NCBI RefSeq assembly: GCF_001039355.2
Contig: NW_019775225.1
Location: 107,477 to 171,476 of the forward strand
DNA length: 64,000 bases
Source of the DNA: Lingula anatina
Taxonomy: Eukaryota; Brachiopoda; Lingulata; Lingulida; Lingulidae
Direction: 5' to 3'
The translations under genes and the position numbers were made by a program. Within the stretch, counting starts at the first letter, position 1. Every line of letters starts with the position of its first letter. This document shows positions 59,323 through 64,000 of this stretch, piece after piece. A model generated the notes under the pieces. It saw nothing but the letters and a program-made list of their open reading frames with translations, was not told the origin of the DNA and searched no databases.

Positions 59323-60313
59323 TTATACGATTTTACCGTATAAATCCACGCCCTTCAAATTGTTATCTTTTACCCAGGACAGATTATTTGAAATCATTTC
59401 AATTTTGCTTAAAGCACCGTTGCTGTCGGTATCAATTTCAGAGAAAATATGCAAATAAAATGGAGCACGGAAAATCTTGAGAAAATTGGCGTACTCTGTC
59501 TTGTTCAGAGAGTCATTTTCATCTGCATCTACCACCTCAAAGAACGTGAGAATCCACTTAACTTCCATAACCATGTGATCATTATCTTCCATTTTTTCTC
59601 TAGTTTCAGTCTCGGTTGAGATAAAGTCGTCTGCTGAAATGCTTTCTAAATTTTTGTCATTCATAAAGCTCTTCCACCACTTGTCCCAATCTTCTTGCAA
59701 GAAAGCTTTGGCTTTTTCTTCCTTCTTGGCTGACTTTGTAATTGCTCTCACTCTCGCTGCTGTCATATTTATGTATTCGTTTTCATCCATCTTTCCATCC
59801 CCGTTTACGTCCATGTGCTCAATGAAGGCTGCCCATTTAATTGCCCATATGTCACGTGGTCTTTCGGCATCACCAGGGACCTAAAGAAGACAAAATTTAC
59901 GATGACATTTTTTCAATTAAGAAAATACACATGGTTTGCGATTGGTTTATCACGCTCATATTTTGTATTCAACAAGGCTACACATCACACAAATAATTTC
60001 TTCATTTATAGGTAATCTATACATTTCCATTACAATTTGTGATAACTTCTTTGATAGTTTTTTCTTTTAAGATTAACATTCATTGGCAAGTATCGTGCCA
60101 GAAAAAGATTTGTCATGTATGATCAAATGACACGTTCCCTTTCTGGTCATAATGTTTACCACACATGCAAATATCATCATTTTCAGACAAACGTAATCTT
60201 TATAAGGTCTCCATGTATATTACGCTGTATACCTTATTATCCCGTATTACCAATGCGGAACCACTGTCACTCATAAGCATGACAGCTAATCCGGTCAAAA
60301 GAAGGGCGAACAT
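59323..60313 (-). CDS. SCP-K: secreted SCP-like EF-hand protein
   Basis: Coding exons complement(60233..60313), 27 codons (MFALLLTGLAVMLMSD), and complement(59323..59880), phase 0, about 212 aa; 352-bp intron as in SCP-J. The second exon starts VPGDAERPRDIWAIKW. Loops DVNGDGKMDENE, DADENDSLNKTE, DTDSNGALSKIE; loop 2 degenerate (NDKNLESISADD). Sequon NMT kept; the NDT sequon of I/J is changed to NDK. Ends LYGKIV. The 5' UTR acceptor TTTTCAG is at 60357-60363. A poly-A signal AATAAA lies shortly downstream near 59280. Upstream are a Tc1-like remnant and, further, a CEF-type leader at 62.83 kb, paralleling SCP-J. Confidence 0.87.
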
Positions 60314-60409
60314 TATGGCTGGGTCCAGTTCTTTTACGGTTATAATCTTGTCAGGTCTGAAAATATCTGAAAGAAAACCGACAGGAAGACAAAAAGTGTT
60401 AACCAAAGT

Positions 60410-61300
60410 CTCGCTTGGCAAGGGTACGGGTGCCATGTATCACGCCAAACTCATCATGTATTGGACAAGCCTCTTTCTGGTAGACCAATATTAACCGACG
60501 CAAGAGATGAAGATGTCTGGTTCGATTATGCCACCAGATCAAGTTCATGTCGACCAAACAACTGAGGGACATCTGGCCCGGATTAGGAAGAGCTCGAAAC
60601 AGTAGACAAACGGTCAACAGGTATCTTTTAAAAGCTGAACTTCCATCTCGTCAAAAGCCACCGTCGACCAACAGACGCATGAGCCAGGCAAAAAAAAGAT
60701 GTAATATCAGGACTGGGCGAAAGTTCCTGGGGACTGAGGAGATCAGATTCACTTTGATGTATGCAGATTGTCGGCTAGGCGTCTGGAGAGGTCCAAACCA
60801 AGCGTTTCAGGATCATTGTGTTCTTCAACGTGTTCAGGGCGGCGAGGTATCCGTCATAGTATGGTACGGTTTCTCATATGATGAAAAAATTGCCACTGTG
60901 CGTCATTCAAGGGAGAAACACTGGTCAACAATACAGAGACGAATACCAAACGAGCGGATGAAATCACACATTCAAGCGAATTCAGGGAAAAATTAATTTT
61001 GATGCAGGCTAATGCGCCCATCCAGAAAGCACTGTCCTTGCAAGACCCGCTGCTACAGCACGGTATCCCAAATTTAGATTGGCCTGCATATTCGCCAATG
61101 TAATCGAACATGCTTAGGATATGATTGACAGGGCAGTAAAAGAGAGACAACTACCAGTTAGAAACATTAGAGAGGTCCAGCAGGCAGTAACTGAAGAATG
61201 GAACCAGCTCCCAAAGCAAGATTGGTAGAATTTGGAAGAAGTTGCAGAAGACTGAAGCTGTTGTTCAAAACCAGGGAAGGCAGACTCGATATTTATTGCG
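60410..61300 (+). mobile_element. Decayed Tc1-like transposase, copy upstream of SCP-K
   Basis: Same element and position as 47.76-48.69 kb: LRDIWPGLGRARNSRQTVNR, FTLMYADCRLGVWRGPNQAF, then DWPAYSP near 61080 followed by a stop where the Asp and downstream catalytic region should follow. Inactive. Confidence 0.8.
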
Positions 61301-62350
61301 TAATAGACGATTAATCATCTATCATTTGCAGTCTTATTTTATTTAAAATAATTCTTAGTTGATTGAACTTTTTTTTCATAATAAGCTGTTTAATCAACAC
61401 GTACTTTTTGCTGTGTGAGCATACGTTTTTGACACATGGTTTGGCATATTTCAGTACCGTTTGGTTTATAAAGTTATGTTGATTATTACAATAAGCTATG
61501 TGGTGTATTTCTTTAACTGAAATATTCAACCTGAATAAGTTATTTATAAAATATGAAAGAAATATGCATTATCCCACTGACAAATGAAATAATGGTTATG
61601 TTAGAAGAAAAATTTGAAAAATCGCGGTAGTGCTTAACTTATGAGCATCAGTGTCTATCGGAGAAACCGGAGACACCCTTCAACATAGAATGACCGTTCA
61701 CAGAAAACAAATAAGACAACCTTAATATCAATGCACGTCTGTGAGTGGGCACATTACGGAATGACCAGTGAACAAAAACAAAGATTTTGCGGTATTCCCA
61801 TTTTATAAAATCACTAGGGAAACAACCCAAACAGAAAGGGAAATTAAAAAAATAATAATAAGTTTAAACCTACATTAGACAGGTAATAGCAGATCCTACA
61901 GCACTGGTAAAAGCAACAATCAAATACCCATTGTCAGAGACATCACATTGAGTCTTTATGACATCACTTAGCAACTTAGCAACCAAAATAAACAAACCCC
62001 CTGAAGATGCAACCAGTCGGGGCAAAATAGCTGCTGTTCTTTATATCTTCATATATATATATATATATATATATTGAACAATCAACATCGTTAACATCAC
62101 TTCCTCACATTTGCAGCAGGACGTATTTATCCTTGTGCAAGCTGACCTGAATAACATGTTAAGAAATTTCACTATTATGACGGTGTTTTGATGTGGCTGA
62201 ATCAAACGTTGAACCAATGCCACTATGCTTCCTGGGAACAGAAAACATCACCGCATTTATTAAAAAACACGAATGGAAAACAACAACATAGCATTACTGA
62301 AAGCATAATGGCGCACTACAACAAAATAAAATCAAAACATACCAGAATAN

Positions 62351-62397
<47 letters not shown>

Positions 62398-62826
62398 AAC
62401 AATCAACATCGTTAACATCACTTCCTCACATTTGCAGCAGGACGTATTTATCCTTGTGCAAGCTGACCTGAATAACATGTTAAGAAATTTCACTATTATG
62501 ACGGTGTTTTGATGTGGCTGAATCAAACGTTGAACCAATGCCACTATGCTTCCTGGGAACAGAAAACATCACCGCATTTATTAAAAAACACGAATGGAAA
62601 ACAACAACATAGCATTACTGAAAGCATAATGGCGCACTACAACAAAATAAATTCAAAACATACCAGAATACTATAGTAGAATACAATACAGATAACAACA
62701 TACTATAACAGAAATCATGACAGCACACTATGATGTAACTAAGCAGCTTAGAGAATTAATAAATTACGGTAGACTTTACGCTAATTTTAAATATTGTGCC
62801 GCGCTAAAAATGCCTCACCACCTTAC
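61301..62826. other. Duplicate of 48.7-49.9 kb with a further tandem copy
   Basis: Homologous to 48.7-49.9 kb. 62074-62349 and 62395-62670 are almost identical 276-bp direct copies flanking an N (62350) and an (AT)n tract. No gene supported. Confidence 0.7.
62074..62670. repeat. 276-bp direct duplication around an N, probably an unmerged contig overlap
   Basis: Offset 321 bp; one difference seen (AAATAAAATC against AAATAAATTC). The N at 62350 lies exactly at the junction. Confidence 0.85.
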
Positions 62827-62950
62827 CTTGACAGTTGCAATTGATGCAGTGATTCAGTCAGCAGTAAGCTGCACGATTAGTTGTGCAACCAGCCAATCAG
62901 ATTGAGTTATTCTAATTAGAAGATTGTTGGGATGTATGTTGCAAATGATA
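62827..62950 (-). promoter_or_regulatory. CEF-type leader/promoter block without CEF coding exons
   Basis: Minus strand CTGATTGGCTGGTTGC, leader ending CAACTGTCAAG and GTAAGG (exon end 62827). The next coding exons on this strand are those of SCP-K. Confidence 0.5.
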
Positions 62951-63229
62951 TACAGAGGGTGAAAATAGATTGTACCATCTGTATGAATAGTGCGATGTGA
63001 CGTTGTGGACCCGTTTATAAAAAAAGTGATCCGCAGTATTTATTGTTCGTTCAACCAGTGGTTAATATTCATCCATTTGCATTATATTCTGGTAATATTT
63101 CATTGCAGGTGTAACGCCTTTCTGGTAGTCAAGTTTCTACCATGGTGAATGGACCACGGGGCTTGGCAAAGGAACCAATAAAAACACATGAACGTCATTC
63201 GTACCGTGTATATTCCGTGTGTACTTAAG

Positions 63230-63405
63230 ACTAAGACTCCATTTCCATAGATTTTAGATCGATCTATCCCTGTTCTTCAGATTTCTGTCAGCTTAACCGG
63301 CTGTAAGGGGGTAATTAACTATAGTGAGCGCTCGGCTGACTGCAATTTAGCGTGAACCCCCAGGGAGTTAGGTCGATCTAAATCCAAATATTTGCACCCT
63401 AAGAG
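63230..63405. mobile_element. Palindromic MITE, copy 3
   Basis: TTAGATCGATCTATCCCTG at the left, GCAATTTAGCGTGAACCCCC and GTTAGGTCGATCTAAATCC at the right. Shorter than copies 1 and 2. Confidence 0.65.
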
Positions 63406-63624
63406 TGCAGACAAGATCTTCACTGGGAGCTATGTACAGATATATGTACAGTACTATGTAAAATAAGACTATAAACACCTATGCAGCCTTTAGTTCATTA
63501 TATAATATTATTGCGCTCCTCATATTTCTTTACTGATATTTAACTTAAAAACATTCTAATAAATGAAATACTTTAATATATTATGCAGTTATTCAAGACA
63601 GTCATATGCATTTGTTTCTTTTAA

Positions 63625-63980
63625 AGGGTATTTTGAATTCCATGTTTTTCATCAGAAGCTGAGTACTACCAGCATTTATATCTTCAGTCAGATGTGTGAT
63701 GTAAATATCATTCAGACTGTCTTTCAAATAATCATGATATATAAAGTAAAAAATTATGCATCTGTCGACCAACATAACAGCAGCATATTGATATCCACTA
63801 AGGGTGTCTTCGTATGTTTTAATTGTTTGTGTCAAATTCATCTAAAATGATCCTCGCCATGTATGTCTTTTCCACAATTAAGCGTGGATGTTCTCACAAA
63901 TAGTTTTCTTGTTCTATTTAGGTTCACTGCAGTACGAAGGTAGTCATTTCTGGAGAGCTGCTTACGTGATCATTGTTCCG
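63625..63980 (-). pseudogene. Decayed CEF-type EF-hand exon at the window end
   Basis: Minus strand gives an exon-4-like part (CAGCTCTCCAGAAATGACTA, then ATGAATTTGACACAAACAA) and SLNDIYITHLTEDINAG. The two parts are adjacent here, showing that the ancestral exon ran from the EF pair into the DIYITHL segment. Frameshifts and stops are present. Upstream exons would lie beyond the window. Confidence 0.5.
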
Positions 63981-64000
63981 CACTTAAATAAAGTATTTAT

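Overview
This is eukaryotic, animal-type genomic DNA. It is AT-rich and intron-bearing, with canonical GT-AG splice sites, many AT and ATT/TTTA microsatellites, degenerate non-LTR and Tc1-like transposons, several MITE-like inverted-repeat elements, and assembly gaps (single N at 43195, 52108 and 62350; N run 51060-51228). The repeat content and calcium-binding gene families fit a marine invertebrate, possibly a mollusc or other lophotrochozoan; the species cannot be fixed from sequence alone.

The dominant content is a tandem array of eleven genes (called here SCP-A to SCP-K) encoding secreted relatives of sarcoplasmic calcium-binding protein (SCP). Each coding region has two exons: a short exon of 81-90 nt with a signal peptide ending in a -(L/V)xIRDKK-like segment, and one large phase-0 exon of about 540-575 nt with the four-EF-hand body. 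Loops 1, 3 and 4 look calcium-competent; loop 2 is degenerate. Many copies also have a non-coding leader exon behind a conserved promoter-like block (core TTATTATGCTAATGACCC). A to G are on the minus strand (0.2-27 kb), H is on the plus strand (32.9-34.1 kb), and I, J and K are on the minus strand (42-43, 46.7-47.7, 59.3-60.3 kb). Between G and H lies an inversion axis (27.6-31.6 kb) with inverted-repeat arms, a 1.55 kb tandem duplication and divergent copies of the promoter/leader block.

From 36 kb onward a second family is interleaved. Two intact four-exon genes (called CEF-L, 36.6-38.4 kb, and CEF-M, 54.3-57.6 kb) encode small secreted proteins with a Cys-rich N-terminal half and one EF-hand pair. 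Several decayed 3' fragments (35.9, 41.2, 43.7, 52.1, 58.5, 63.6 kb) and extra leader/promoter copies (49.9, 50.5, 62.8 kb) belong to this family. SCP-J and SCP-K sit between CEF-type leaders and CEF-type decayed 3' ends, which suggests promoter capture.

Mobile elements: a CR1/Jockey-type retroelement fragment (3.9-5.4 kb) bracketed by an inverted 26-bp repeat and a second 3' fragment (16.6-17.3 kb); two kinds of Tc1-like remnant; a palindromic MITE in three copies; a CAGGGGCGGATCC-type MITE in an SCP-G intron; and three non-autonomous elements whose interiors look like degenerate reiterations of their own ends (36.1, 51.0, 55.4 kb). Near-identical blocks (40.7/43.3 kb, 62.07/62.4 kb) may be recent duplications or unmerged haplotypes. 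Coordinates of exons come from reading splice sites and reading frames by eye; no alignment, transcript or database search was run.
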